DNA of 64,000 nt from an uncultured Flavobacteriaceae bacterium. Its GTDB lineage: Bacteria > Bacteroidota > Bacteroidia > Flavobacteriales > Flavobacteriaceae. The stretch is from assembly GCA_947501625.1 (NCBI GenBank), contig CANMWN010000001.1, forward strand, positions 1 to 64,000, read 5' to 3'. Of this stretch, positions 25,501 to 32,699 are shown piece by piece (positions within the stretch are counted from its first letter, which is position 1; each line of letters starts with the position of its first letter). A program made the position numbers and the translations under genes. The notes under the pieces are model-generated. The model saw only the letters and a program-made list of their open reading frames with translations, did not search any database and was not told where the DNA came from.

Positions 25501-25926
25501 GTTGAAGAAGCAGTATTACAAGAATTTGACAGAATTACAGAACGCGGAGGTGTTTTAGGAGCTATGGAAACAATGTACCAACGTTCAAAAATACAAGAAG
25601 AAAGTTTGTATTATGAAACGTTGAAACACAATGGTGATTTCCCAATTATTGGTGTCAATACTTTCTTGAGTAGCAAGGGATCTCCTACGGTTATTCCTGC
25701 AGAAGTAATTCGTGCAACTGAAGAAGAAAAGCAATTCCAAATTACTACGCTGGAAAACCTTCATAAACATAATGACACTGAAAAATCACTAAAAGAATTA
25801 CAACACAAAGCCATTAACAATGAGAATATCTTTGAAGCCTTGATGGATGTATGTAAAGTTTGTTCTTTGGGTCAAATTACCAATGCATTATTTGAAGTAG
25901 GAGGACAATATAGGAGGAATATGTAG
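22516..25926 (+). CDS. icmF: Fused isobutyryl-CoA mutase (B12-dependent, with G-protein chaperone)
   Basis: 1136 residues. Order: B12-binding domain (about 10-150; [13 protein letters not shown] supplies the cobalt-ligand His, GGGGG the base-off pocket), MeaB-like GTPase (P-loop [12 protein letters not shown] at 200-211, NKFDKRG), then the mutase TIM barrel (about 560-1100). The barrel's substrate residues read Phe (F590, [13 protein letters not shown]) and Gln (Q787, QAQNTCIF) rather than the Tyr and Arg of methylmalonyl-CoA mutase, pointing to isobutyryl/n-butyryl-CoA. The fused GTPase protects cofactor loading. Databases often label these simply methylmalonyl-CoA mutase. Confidence 0.9.
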   Translation: MEQVQPYKPKHKVRIVTAASLFDGHDAAINIMRRIIQSTGVEVIHLGHDRSVEEVVNTAIQEDANAIAMTSYQGGHNEYFKYMYDLLKEKGAGHIKIFGGGGGVILPEEIKDLMDYGITRIYSPDDGRELGLQGMINDLVQQSDFAIGDTLNDEIDTLTDKNPKSIARIISSAENFPDVAKETLKTIHKKNKNSKTPVLGITGTGGAGKSSLVDELVRRFLIDFPEKTVGLVSVDPSKRKTGGALLGDRIRMNAINSPRVYMRSLATRQSNLALSKYVNEAVEVLKAAEYDLIILETSGIGQSDTEIIEHSDVSLYVMTPEFGAATQLEKIDMLDFADLVAINKFDKRGSLDALRDVKKQYMRNNNLWDIPQDELPVFGTIASQFNDPGMNTLYKAIMDKLVEKAASELKSTFEISQEMSEKIFVIPPNRTRYLSEITENNRAYDKSGIAQVKVAQKLYGIYKTLESVSGKTPELDKSGIELDSVSSKDNEDFIKLLIAEFDRVKLDLNPYNWEIITGWDEKVNKYKNPIYSFKVRDKEIKIETHTESLSHLQIPKVALPKYEAWGDILKWCLQENVPGEFPYTSGLYPFKRTGEDPARMFAGEGGPERTNRRFHYVSMGLPAKRLSTAFDSVTLYGNDPDHRPDIYGKIGNAGVSICCLDDAKKLYSGFDLANVMTSVSMTINGPAPMLLGFFMNAAIDQQCEIYIKENGLEKNVEAKIAKIYKGTKRPTYNGELPEGNDGLGLMLLGVTGDQVLPNDVYQDIKTKTIAQVRGTVQADILKEDQAQNTCIFSTEFALRLMGDVQEYFIENNVRNFYSVSISGYHIAEAGANPISQLAFTLANGFTYVEYYLSRGMDINKFGPNLSFFFSNGIDPEYAVIGRVARKIWSKAMKHKYGANPRAQMLKYHIQTSGRSLHAQEIDFNDIRTTLQALYAIYDNCNSLHTNAYDEAITTPTEESVRRAMAIQLIINKELGLNKNENPIQGSFIIEELTDLVEEAVLQEFDRITERGGVLGAMETMYQRSKIQEESLYYETLKHNGDFPIIGVNTFLSSKGSPTVIPAEVIRATEEEKQFQITTLENLHKHNDTEKSLKELQHKAINNENIFEALMDVCKVCSLGQITNALFEVGGQYRRNM

Positions 25927-25944
25927 TAATTTAATTTTAATAAA

Positions 25945-26463
25945 ATGAAACAACTTTCAATTTTACTTTTATTACTTATCTCAATAAGTTGTATTGATAA
26001 AAAAGAGAAAGTAATAGAAAAAACCAACTTAAAGAGTATAGCACGAGAAATTATCACTTCATCAAAAAACTGTGCGCTAATCACTGTTGACTCATTAGGA
26101 GTTGCGCATGCAAGGGCGATGGATCCTTTCTCTCCTGATGAAAAATTTAATATTTGGATGGCAACTAAACCAAATAGTAATAAAGTATGGCAGATAGCAA
26201 AAAATCCAAATGTAACTTTATATTATTTTGACAAAGAGAATGCTAGTTATGTAACACTTCAAGGAAAAGCAAGCCTGATAAATTCAAACACTATAAAAGA
26301 AAAAATGTGGAAAAAAGAGTGGGAAAATTTCTACAAAAACAGAACTACTGATTATCAGTTAATTTTATTTGCTCCTAAAAAAATGAATATCATTAGTGAA
26401 AAATATAACATCTTGGGAGATTCAATTACTTGGAAAACTCCTGAGGTTTTATTCAAAAAATAA
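25945..26463 (+). CDS. Exported lipoprotein with pyridoxamine-phosphate-oxidase-like fold
   Basis: 172 residues with lipobox LLISISC (Cys16). The mature part resembles the general-stress-protein-26 branch of the split-barrel flavin-binding family: CALITVDSLGVAHARAMDPF, IWMATKPNSNKVWQIAKNPNVTLYYFD and YVTLQGKASLI. Such proteins are usually cytoplasmic FMN or F420 binders; the lipid anchor puts this one outside the inner membrane. It follows icmF by 18 bases and may be cotranscribed. Confidence 0.75.
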   Translation: MKQLSILLLLLISISCIDKKEKVIEKTNLKSIAREIITSSKNCALITVDSLGVAHARAMDPFSPDEKFNIWMATKPNSNKVWQIAKNPNVTLYYFDKENASYVTLQGKASLINSNTIKEKMWKKEWENFYKNRTTDYQLILFAPKKMNIISEKYNILGDSITWKTPEVLFKK

Positions 26464-26470
26464 ATCATTT

Positions 26471-26500
26471 TGCATCTTTTTTAAAGTTAATAAGTCTATT
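26471..26500 (+). promoter_or_regulatory. Putative ECF-sigma promoter, copy 1
   Basis: TGCATCTTTTTT (26471-26482), 11 bases, GTCTATT (26494-26500). The same two blocks with the same 11-base spacing recur at 26860-26889. They do not match the housekeeping TAnnTTTG pattern. The ATG of the DUF3703 gene follows 16 bases later. Confidence 0.65.
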
Positions 26501-26516
26501 GGATAAACTAAATCCA

Positions 26517-26852
26517 ATGAAGTTAAAAAAAGAACGAAAAATAGCATTTTACGATCAATTAGAAAAAGGAAAAAGACTTTTACATTCTAATAATAATTTA
26601 GCATTTTATCACTTTGAGAATGCACATATTTTAGGTCAATCTCATTTATTGAGACACACTTTATCACATTATTGGTTATTAGTTTGGGGAATCAAAACAA
26701 AAAGCATCAAGGAAATAATTGGGCAATTTTTTAGAATTATTGCTTCACTCCTATTCACACTTTTTTGGGTTCCAAAAGGAAATACTGGAGGCACAAACAT
26801 TTCAGCAATCAAAATAATACCGATAAGAAAAGAATTACAAAAATATTTTTAA
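26517..26852 (+). CDS. DUF3703 protein
   Basis: With the ATG at 26517 the product has 111 residues; a TTG at 26499 lies inside the promoter-like block and is rejected. DUF3703 features are seen: a helical N-terminus with FYHFENAHILGQSHLLRHTLSHYWLLVWG (several His that could bind metal), a membrane-like segment (IIASLLFTLFWVPKGNTGG) and a short tail. Function unknown. It shares a promoter-type element with the following cysteine-rich peptide gene, which suggests joint regulation. Confidence 0.75.
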   Translation: MKLKKERKIAFYDQLEKGKRLLHSNNNLAFYHFENAHILGQSHLLRHTLSHYWLLVWGIKTKSIKEIIGQFFRIIASLLFTLFWVPKGNTGGTNISAIKIIPIRKELQKYF

Positions 26853-26859
26853 ACTTAAA

Positions 26860-26889
26860 TGCATCTTTTTTGTAATTTGTTGGTCTATT
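26860..26889 (+). promoter_or_regulatory. Putative ECF-sigma promoter, copy 2
   Basis: TGCATCTTTTTT (26860-26871), 11 bases, GTCTATT (26883-26889), identical in both blocks and in spacing to copy 1. The metallothionein-like ORF starts 25 bases downstream. Confidence 0.65.
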
Positions 26890-26913
26890 AAGTGAACATT
26901 AATAATAATCATT

Positions 26914-27015
26914 ATGAAAAATACTAATTGTACTTGTAACTGCGAAAGTTGTAAAGGCGGAAATTGCACTAGTTGTACCTGTGAAAATTGCACGTGTTCT
27001 AGTTGTAATTGCTAA
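26914..27015 (+). CDS. Metallothionein-like cysteine-rich peptide, 33 residues
   Basis: ATG at 26914 encodes a 33-residue peptide (MKNTNCTCNCESCKGGNC..., ending CSSCNC) with 11 cysteines arranged as CxC and CxxC pairs and no aromatic residues. This is the composition of a metallothionein: tight binding of soft metals through thiolate clusters, in the cytoplasm. I see no exact match to a named family. It is flanked by DUF3703 and a SigZ-type sigma gene. Although very short, the ORF is supported by the conserved upstream element and by its extreme, non-random composition. Confidence 0.8.
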   Translation: MKNTNCTCNCESCKGGNCTSCTCENCTCSSCNC

Positions 27016-27022
27016 ATAAATT

Positions 27023-27129
27023 GTCATTCTGAACGGAGTGAAGAATCTCTCTTCTAATTTAGATTCTTCGTTTCACTCAGAATGACATTAACTTTTTCTC
27101 GATACGATTTTTTAATCACTCGAAATGAC
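27023..27129. repeat. Intergenic palindromic repeat (copy 1) with a second partial unit
   Basis: Imperfect 26-bp inverted repeat: GTCATTCTGA...GAATCT (27023-27048) and its complement at 27061-27086. A partial relative follows (27096-27129, TTCTCGATACG...CACTCGAAATGAC). The same end sequence GTCA(T/C)TC recurs at four other intergenic sites in the window. There is no strong T-run after it, so transcription could continue into the sigma gene. Confidence 0.75.
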
Positions 27130-27140
27130 AAAAAATAAAA

Positions 27141-27680
27141 ATGACTACTAATCAAGTTTGGCAAAAATATTCAGAAGATATAAAACGGTTTATCGTCAGC
27201 AAAGTAAAAAATTCTTCTATAGCTGATGATATTTTACAGGATAGTTTTATCAAAATTCATACGAAACTTCACACTTTAAAGGATATAACAAAGTTAAAAC
27301 CTTGGATTTTTACCATTGTTAGAAATTCTATTTTAGATTATTGGAAATCTACAAATCAAACATTTGAAATTGCCAATTTTGAATCCGAAGTAGAAATTAC
27401 TGAAAATGTACATACTGAAAAAGATTGTTTGCGTGGAATCCTACAAAATCTTCCTAAAAAATATCGAGATCCATTATTTTTATCAGACATTAAAGGGATG
27501 AAACAACTAGATGTGGCCAAGCAGTTAAAACAAACGCTACCAACTACTAAATCACAAATTCAACGTGCTCGTAAATTGATTGCACAAGGATTTATGGATT
27601 GTTGTGGATTTATAATGAATGAACAAGGAAATCTTGTGGGAGAAATTCAAGAAAAAGAAGATTGTAAAATCTGTAATTAA
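27141..27680 (+). CDS. SigZ-type ECF RNA polymerase sigma factor with cysteine tail
   Basis: 179 residues. Region 2 (about 10-75; VWQKYSEDIKRFIVSKV, DDILQDSFIKIHT, KPWIFTIVRNSILDYW) and region 4 (about 100-150; LPKKYRDPLFLSDIKGMKQLDVAKQL, TTKSQIQRARK) are complete. The C-terminal tail carries C154-C155 and C175-x-x-C178, the four-Cys tail typical of the SigZ group and suited to bind a metal or form disulphides. No anti-sigma gene is adjacent. It follows the metallothionein-like gene by 125 bases, and its last bases overlap the convergent VOC gene. Confidence 0.85.
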   Translation: MTTNQVWQKYSEDIKRFIVSKVKNSSIADDILQDSFIKIHTKLHTLKDITKLKPWIFTIVRNSILDYWKSTNQTFEIANFESEVEITENVHTEKDCLRGILQNLPKKYRDPLFLSDIKGMKQLDVAKQLKQTLPTTKSQIQRARKLIAQGFMDCCGFIMNEQGNLVGEIQEKEDCKICN

Positions 27681-28054
27681 TTTATTCTCCATGGAGGGTT
27701 TTTTCTATTCCTGCCTGCTTCATATAATATAATTTTGTTTCCATCAAAATCTGTTAGATGTGCTTCTCTCCATAGCCAAGGTTTATCTTCGGACAAAGAA
27801 TCAAATACTACGCCTTTAGATTGCAAACTATCAACAACTTCATCTAAGTTTTCATTTTCAAAATATCCAATTACACCATTTCCTTTTGGCAATTCATCAA
27901 CCAAATGAATTGAAAAAGTAGCATCACCATCCGTACACTCAAATCGTGCATAATTCGGCAATGACTTTACAATTAATTTTAAACCAAGTCTTTGGTAAAA
28001 CTCAATTGCTTTTCCCACATCTTGAGATGGAATTGTAATTTGATTTAAATTCAT
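27677..28054 (-). CDS. VOC-family (glyoxalase/dioxygenase-fold) protein
   Basis: 125 residues forming the paired beta-alpha-beta-beta-beta modules of the vicinal-oxygen-chelate fold: INQITIPSQDVGKAIEFYQRLGL at the N-terminus and AHLTDFDGNKIILYEAGR near the end, the typical substrate/metal edge strand. Specific activity cannot be inferred. It follows the MFS gene by one base (28056 to 28054) and is probably cotranscribed with it under the same attenuator. Confidence 0.8.
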   Translation of the reverse strand: MNLNQITIPSQDVGKAIEFYQRLGLKLIVKSLPNYARFECTDGDATFSIHLVDELPKGNGVIGYFENENLDEVVDSLQSKGVVFDSLSEDKPWLWREAHLTDFDGNKIILYEAGRNRKNPPWRIN

Positions 28055-28055
28055 A

Positions 28056-29276
28056 TTATATGCTTTGCAACTTTCTTTTCTCTTTTTTTAGTACTCGCAT
28101 TAATATATAAAGTGTAATTACGCCTATTACTGCAAGACCTGTTATTATGTTCCAAGTAGTTTCAAATCCGAACTTATCAACTAGTTGCATTCCTGAGTTA
28201 TGCCCAAAAATATGAGCAATTGAAAATGAAATACTATATAAAGCCATGTATTCTCCTTGATTTCCCTTTTTAGCTCTTTCAGCAGCAAAAGCATTTGAAA
28301 ATGGAAATGCAATCATCTCACCAATAGTCATTAATAACATTCCTATTATCAAAATTCCAACCCAAGCAGTCATGTTTAATACTACAAAACTTAAACCAGT
28401 AAGAACTAATCCAATCAACATTAAAAACACTTTAGAATACTTGCTATCTTCAAGCCATTTAATAAGCGGCATTTCTAGCAAGAAGATAAAAAACCCATTC
28501 ATTCCCATTAATAAACCAATTTCAATTTCAGACAATGCATGCGCATCCTTATAATAAATTGGCATTACAGAAAAATATTGTAAAAACACAAATCCAAACA
28601 AAAACATTGCTACAAAGAATATCCAAAATGCTTTATCTTTATAAACTGATTGCGGATTTTCAACTTTCACCTCATCAAGTACTTTTGCCTTTCTTGGGTT
28701 CAAAACATTTAATAATAAAATTCCTGCTAAAATACAAGTAACTCCATCTACCCAAAACAACCCTTGATAACCTAAGTTCGTTATTATCAATCCGCCAAGT
28801 GCTGGACCTGCTGAAAATCCAAGGTTAATTGCCAATCTTATTAGAGTTAATGAACGTGTTTTGTTTTCTGGTTTACTGTAAGCATTTAATGCTACAAACA
28901 TAGCTGGCCTAAAGGTATCGGCTACCAACATCAACAAAAATATTCCAGCACATAGCGCCTCAAATGTTTCTACATATTGCATTAATAAAAATAAAACTCC
29001 AGTTAAAACAAGGCTAACTAGCATTACTTTATAATAACCAATCATGTCTGTCACCTTTCCGCCAATCCACGAACCAACTACTGATCCCAAACCAAAAAAA
29101 GACATAATCCAACCAACATCTGCTAAAGTAAAATTCAAATGTTTAGTCAAATACAATGACAAAAAAGGAATAACCATTGTACCAGCTCTATTTATCAGCG
29201 TTATCAATGCCAACCACCAAACTTCTTTGGAAAGTCCTCCAAAAGTATTTATGTAATTTTTAAATAATTTTTTCAT
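28056..29276 (-). CDS. MFS transporter (drug-efflux type)
   Basis: 406 residues, 12 predicted membrane helices. The MFS signature is visible in loop 2-3 (GSWIGGKVTDMIGYYKVM). Resembles the MdtH/YfcJ-like multidrug group rather than sugar or nitrate porters. Upstream it has a promoter, a 24-codon leader ORF and a terminator hairpin, the arrangement of a translation-attenuated resistance gene. Followed by the VOC gene, which in some operons is a resistance partner. The drug is unknown. Confidence 0.85.
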   Translation of the reverse strand: MKKLFKNYINTFGGLSKEVWWLALITLINRAGTMVIPFLSLYLTKHLNFTLADVGWIMSFFGLGSVVGSWIGGKVTDMIGYYKVMLVSLVLTGVLFLLMQYVETFEALCAGIFLLMLVADTFRPAMFVALNAYSKPENKTRSLTLIRLAINLGFSAGPALGGLIITNLGYQGLFWVDGVTCILAGILLLNVLNPRKAKVLDEVKVENPQSVYKDKAFWIFFVAMFLFGFVFLQYFSVMPIYYKDAHALSEIEIGLLMGMNGFFIFLLEMPLIKWLEDSKYSKVFLMLIGLVLTGLSFVVLNMTAWVGILIIGMLLMTIGEMIAFPFSNAFAAERAKKGNQGEYMALYSISFSIAHIFGHNSGMQLVDKFGFETTWNIITGLAVIGVITLYILMRVLKKEKRKLQSI

Positions 29277-29301
29277 GATTTTGGTATAGTATAAAATTAA
29301 A

Positions 29302-29324
29302 AAATCCGGCTATAAGCCGGATTT
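29302..29324 (-). terminator. Attenuator hairpin in the MFS leader
   Basis: Perfect 10-bp stem AAATCCGGCT / AGCCGGATTT with a three-base loop; on the minus strand it is followed by TTTTTT, then 26 more bases to the MFS start. It lies between the promoter at 29452-29459 and the MFS gene, so it ends transcripts before the gene unless an alternative fold forms. Confidence 0.8.
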
Positions 29325-29356
29325 AAATGATATTGATATTCTTTATTTTAATATAA

Positions 29357-29431
29357 TCACAACACATACAAATCCGAGCGAATGTCTACACACTGCTTAT
29401 TCACGGTTCTATAAGTTGAATTATTTCTCAT
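29357..29431 (-). CDS. Leader peptide upstream of the MFS transporter
   Basis: A 24-codon ORF (MRNNSTYRTV..., then VDIRSDLYVL) located between the promoter and the attenuator hairpin. Codons 19-21 (TCG GAT TTG) contain CGGATTT (29370-29376), complementary to AAATCCG in the 5' arm of the terminator. A ribosome finishing the ORF would cover this segment and let the terminator form; one stalled earlier would free it to pair with the arm and allow read-through. Confidence 0.7.
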   Translation of the reverse strand: MRNNSTYRTVNKQCVDIRSDLYVL

Positions 29432-29451
29432 TTGATATTCTTTTCTTTGTC

Positions 29452-29459
29452 CAAAACTA
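29452..29459 (-). promoter_or_regulatory. -7 element of the attenuated MFS transcript
   Basis: TAGTTTTG on the minus strand, 20 bases before the leader ATG at 29431. Confidence 0.5.
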
Positions 29460-29491
29460 CATAAAATTATTGAATATTGTATTTTTATAAA

Positions 29492-30547
29492 ATGAAATTA
29501 TTAAAAAGAGTTTTACTAATACTACTTTTAGGGTTATTAATTTTTGTTGCCAACATTTTTATTTCTACTGGTTTCTTTAGAACAATTGAAAATAAATTTA
29601 ATGGAGAAATTATTAAAAAAATAAATTTACCTGGAGCTGAAGATATTGTTATAAGCAGAAAAGATAGTTTTGCAATTATTTCATCAACTAACGGAAGAGC
29701 ACTACCAAGCACCAATAAAGAGTATGGAGGTTTGTATTATTTGGATTTAAAAAATGACAATTACAAACCAATTTCTTTAACTGCTGATTTTAAAAAGCCA
29801 TTTGCTCCTCACGGAATTTCGATGATAAAAATTGACAGTATTTATAAAATACTTGCTATAAGCCACACAGAAAATAGTCATTCAATTGAAGTATTTGAAT
29901 TAAATGGCAAAAAACTAAAGCATCGCAAAACATTAAAACATCCAACGATGATAAGCCCAAATGATATTAAAATCATTGATGAACATCGATTTTATTTTAC
30001 AAACGATCATAAATACACCAAAGGAATGATGCGATTCTTAGAAGACTATGGTGGATTATCTATTTCAAATGTGATGTATTATGATGGAGAAAATTATACC
30101 GAAGTTGCTGACGGAATTTCCTATGCAAACGGTATTAATATTGATGAAAAAAGAAAACTATTATTTGTTGCTTCTCCAAGAAAATTTTTAGTGAAAGTTT
30201 TCAAAATCAAAGATGATAATTCACTTGAATTTATTGAAAATATAGATTGTAAAACTGGTGTTGATAATATTGAGTTTGATGTTGACGGAAATTTATGGAT
30301 TGGCTCTCATCCTAATTTAATTCATTTTGCTGAATACGCAAAAGGAAACAAGAAAACATCACCATCAGAAATTATAAAAATAAATTACATAGATAAAAAG
30401 GATTACACAATAGAACAGGTATATATGGAAGATGGTACAGAAATGTCTGCATCTACTGTTGCTGTCACTTTTGGTAATCTTATTTTAACTGGGAATGTAA
30501 TGGATAAACATTTCTTGATTTTAAAAAAACATCCAACAAACAATTAA
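29492..30547 (+). CDS. Paraoxonase/arylesterase-like six-bladed beta-propeller
   Basis: 351 residues from the ATG at 29492; a TTG at 29477 is a less likely start. One N-terminal membrane anchor (about 6-28), then a six-bladed propeller resembling serum paraoxonase. Candidate calcium and catalytic residues sit in GAEDIVI (Glu-Asp), SPNDIKI (Asn), YANGINI (Asn) and GVDNIEF (Asp-Asn), the same pattern as PON1. Lactonase or arylesterase activity is plausible. Followed four bases later by the DUF1684 lipoprotein gene. Confidence 0.78.
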   Translation: MKLLKRVLLILLLGLLIFVANIFISTGFFRTIENKFNGEIIKKINLPGAEDIVISRKDSFAIISSTNGRALPSTNKEYGGLYYLDLKNDNYKPISLTADFKKPFAPHGISMIKIDSIYKILAISHTENSHSIEVFELNGKKLKHRKTLKHPTMISPNDIKIIDEHRFYFTNDHKYTKGMMRFLEDYGGLSISNVMYYDGENYTEVADGISYANGINIDEKRKLLFVASPRKFLVKVFKIKDDNSLEFIENIDCKTGVDNIEFDVDGNLWIGSHPNLIHFAEYAKGNKKTSPSEIIKINYIDKKDYTIEQVYMEDGTEMSASTVAVTFGNLILTGNVMDKHFLILKKHPTNN

Positions 30548-30551
30548 TTTT

Positions 30552-31163
30552 ATGAAAAACTTATCTGTCCTTATTTTTTTACTGATTTCTTACTCTAGTT
30601 GTACGCAAGAAAAAAAACAAACTCATACAGATGAAATTGAAAAATTTCAATATGAATTAAATGTTCATTATGCCGATAAAAAATCTTCACCACTGAAAGG
30701 AGATGATTTTAAAAACTTTAAAGAATTACCTTTTTTTCCAATAAATGAATCTTATAAAGTTTTGGCAAACTTTGAAAGAACTCCAAATGAGCCGATTTTC
30801 GAAATGCCTACTTCTGGACCTAAAAAACCTTTATATACTCAGTATGGAATTGCGAAATTTACATTGAACGGCAAAGAATTATCATTAAGAATATACCAAA
30901 ATCAAAAATTGATGTTAGATCCAGAATATGCAACACATCTTTTTATTCCTTTTAATGATAAAACTAACGGTGAAACTACTTATGATTCCGGTCGTTTCCT
31001 AGATTTAGAAATCCCAGAAGGCGATACAATAGTAATCGATTTTAATAAAGCCTACAATCCTTATTGCGCTTATAGTGATGGTTATTCTTGCCCTATCCCT
31101 CCAAAAGAAAATGATTTAGATACCGAAATTAATGCAGGAGTTAAGTATTCACAAAAGCATTAA
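30552..31163 (+). CDS. DUF1684 lipoprotein
   Basis: 203 residues with lipobox YSSC (Cys near 17). The DUF1684 core is clear: FFPINESYKVLANFERTPNEP, MPTSGPKKPLYTQYGIAKFTLNG, LFIPFNDKTNGETTYDSGRFLDLE and the C-terminal FNKAYNPYCAYSDGYSCPIPP. Function unknown. In an operon with the paraoxonase-like gene; its end overlaps the convergent crcB by four bases. Confidence 0.88.
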   Translation: MKNLSVLIFLLISYSSCTQEKKQTHTDEIEKFQYELNVHYADKKSSPLKGDDFKNFKELPFFPINESYKVLANFERTPNEPIFEMPTSGPKKPLYTQYGIAKFTLNGKELSLRIYQNQKLMLDPEYATHLFIPFNDKTNGETTYDSGRFLDLEIPEGDTIVIDFNKAYNPYCAYSDGYSCPIPPKENDLDTEINAGVKYSQKH

Positions 31164-31534
31164 GAAATTATCTTAACCAGATACATACCAAAGAAAACCG
31201 CTAAAAATCCGAGTACAAAACTTGCAATAGTATACAATGCGAAATTCATAAAATCTCCGGATTTTAATAGCACATGATTTTCATATGCAAAAGTTGAAAA
31301 AGTAGTAAACCCTCCACAAAAACCAGTAGCCAATAAAACAGTTTGATTGCTAGATAAGGTATTGTTCTTTATTGCTAATCCTAGTATCAAACCAATCAAT
31401 AAACTTCCAAGTATGTTTGCAGCAAAAGTACCATAAGGAATTCCAGATTCAGTACTGTTTAAATATTTACCAATGAGATAACGCAAAACACTGCCAAAAC
31501 CTCCACCAATAAATACTAATAATACTTGTTTCAT
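31160..31534 (-). CDS. crcB: Fluoride exporter CrcB/FluC
   Basis: 124 residues, four membrane helices. FluC motifs: GGGFGSVLRYLIG near the N-terminus, GTFAANILGSLLIG (pore Asn) and TGFCGGFTTFSTFAYE (phenylalanine box, TM3 break with the central sodium site). It forms dual-topology dimers that release cytoplasmic fluoride. I see no fluoride riboswitch in the upstream 100 bases. Confidence 0.95.
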   Translation of the reverse strand: MKQVLLVFIGGGFGSVLRYLIGKYLNSTESGIPYGTFAANILGSLLIGLILGLAIKNNTLSSNQTVLLATGFCGGFTTFSTFAYENHVLLKSGDFMNFALYTIASFVLGFLAVFFGMYLVKIIS

Positions 31535-31550
31535 AAACTATATAAATATT

Positions 31551-31620
31551 ACGTCACTCCGAACCTGTTTCAGAGTCTCACTAAAAAATGATGAGATGCT
31601 GAAATAAATTCAGCATGACG
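31551..31620. repeat. Intergenic palindromic repeat (copy 2)
   Basis: ACGTCACTCCGAAC...CAGAGTCTCA and ...TGAGATGCTGAA..CAGCATGACG: two nested hairpins with ACGTCA / TGACG ends. It is closely similar to copy 4 (34715-34784). Confidence 0.75.
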
Positions 31621-31633
31621 ATTAATAAATATT

Positions 31634-32599
31634 CTAAGGTTTAAAATCTTCAGCATCAATCCAATTCCATTTTCCAGTAACTGTTGCTTTATTCATAGTA
31701 ATGATTCCTGGATTTGCTCTTATTATGGTTTTTAAAACAGTCCCATCAACAAATAACCAATCAAATTTTAAATCATTTTTTTCATTTACAATAACTAAAT
31801 CATCAATATAAGAAGAAGACAATCCATAAACAGTATAACCATTTGCTAGGGCTAAATCAGTTGCTTTTTTAATATTTTCAAATCCACTCATTTCAGATTT
31901 ATCTAAATCATAAGCAACTACAAACATCACTTTATCTTTGCTTAATAATTCATCCGTTAAATCATCTCCATCATTAGTTTCTAAATAAAAATCATGAACT
32001 TTCGGCAATCCATCAATGGCTATTTCTTCCATTCCTTGCTTGATGTTTTTATCTATCGCATAAGGTCTAAAATCTATCAATGGTAGATGTATCAATACAT
32101 GATACGTGATATATAAAAACAGTACTAGCGAACCTAGAGATATCCAGTTTAACGCTTTACTATTCAAAATTGGTTTTATATGCTTGACTGCAAAAATCAA
32201 AAAAGCAATTACAACAATTAGTAAAACATTTTTATTAAACGTTTGCCAAGGTGTTAACTTCACTGCATCCCCAAAACATCCACAATCGGTAACTTTATCA
32301 TAATATGCTGAATACCAAGTTAAAAACAAAAATAGTAACGTCATTAAGAACAAACTCCAAACAGTAAACTTTGGTTTAAAGCCTATCAACAAGAAAACTC
32401 CTAACATCAATTCTGCAACAATTAAAAATATTGATAGTGGCAATGCATAAGGAATTAAAAACTCCATATTCAACACATCAGCACTAAAATATTCTTCAAA
32501 TTTATAGGCTGATCCTAAAGGGTCTACTAATTTCACAAACCCAGAAAAAAGAAATGTTGCTGCAACAAAAAGTCTAGCTATAAAAGTGAGTATCTTCAT
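31634..32599 (-). CDS. BT_3928-family membrane protein (DoxX-like plus thioredoxin-like domain)
   Basis: 321 residues. The N-terminal half (about 1-180) is a DoxX-type four- to five-helix membrane domain with ARLFVAATFLFSGFVKLVDPLG and DCGCFGDAVKL (Cys pair). The C-terminal half (about 200-321) looks like a thioredoxin-fold domain without a CxxC motif. The family is restricted to Bacteroidota and usually follows DUF1599, as here. Role unknown, possibly redox linked. Confidence 0.85.
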   Translation of the reverse strand: MKILTFIARLFVAATFLFSGFVKLVDPLGSAYKFEEYFSADVLNMEFLIPYALPLSIFLIVAELMLGVFLLIGFKPKFTVWSLFLMTLLFLFLTWYSAYYDKVTDCGCFGDAVKLTPWQTFNKNVLLIVVIAFLIFAVKHIKPILNSKALNWISLGSLVLFLYITYHVLIHLPLIDFRPYAIDKNIKQGMEEIAIDGLPKVHDFYLETNDGDDLTDELLSKDKVMFVVAYDLDKSEMSGFENIKKATDLALANGYTVYGLSSSYIDDLVIVNEKNDLKFDWLFVDGTVLKTIIRANPGIITMNKATVTGKWNWIDAEDFKP

Positions 32600-32620
32600 T
32601 ATTTTTATTTTTAAATCTTT

Positions 32621-32687
32621 GTCATTCCTGCAAAGGCAGGAATCTATAGTTTTTTAAGTTTTGGATTCCTGCCTTCGCAGGAATGAC
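32621..32687. repeat. Intergenic palindromic repeat (copy 3)
   Basis: GTCATTCCTGCAAAGGCAGG (32621-32640) and GCCTTCGCAGGAATGAC (32671-32687) form a long hairpin; each arm also folds on itself (CCTGC/GCAGG). It lies between the DUF1599 gene and the BT_3928 gene. Confidence 0.8.
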
Positions 32688-32699
32688 ATAACCAATATT

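Noticed and set aside
26499-26516. TTG start for the DUF3703 gene
   Set aside because: It overlaps the conserved GTCTATT block of the promoter; the ATG at 26517 fits better.
27023-27129. CRISPR-like repeat
   Set aside because: Single palindromic units without regular spacers and with relatives at scattered intergenic sites; no cas genes in the window.
29477-29491. TTG start for the paraoxonase-like gene
   Set aside because: The ATG at 29492 places the membrane anchor directly at the N-terminus, as expected.
31535-31633. Fluoride riboswitch before crcB
   Set aside because: The region consists of a short AT-rich spacer and a dispersed palindromic repeat; no pseudoknot-forming crcB-motif was recognised.
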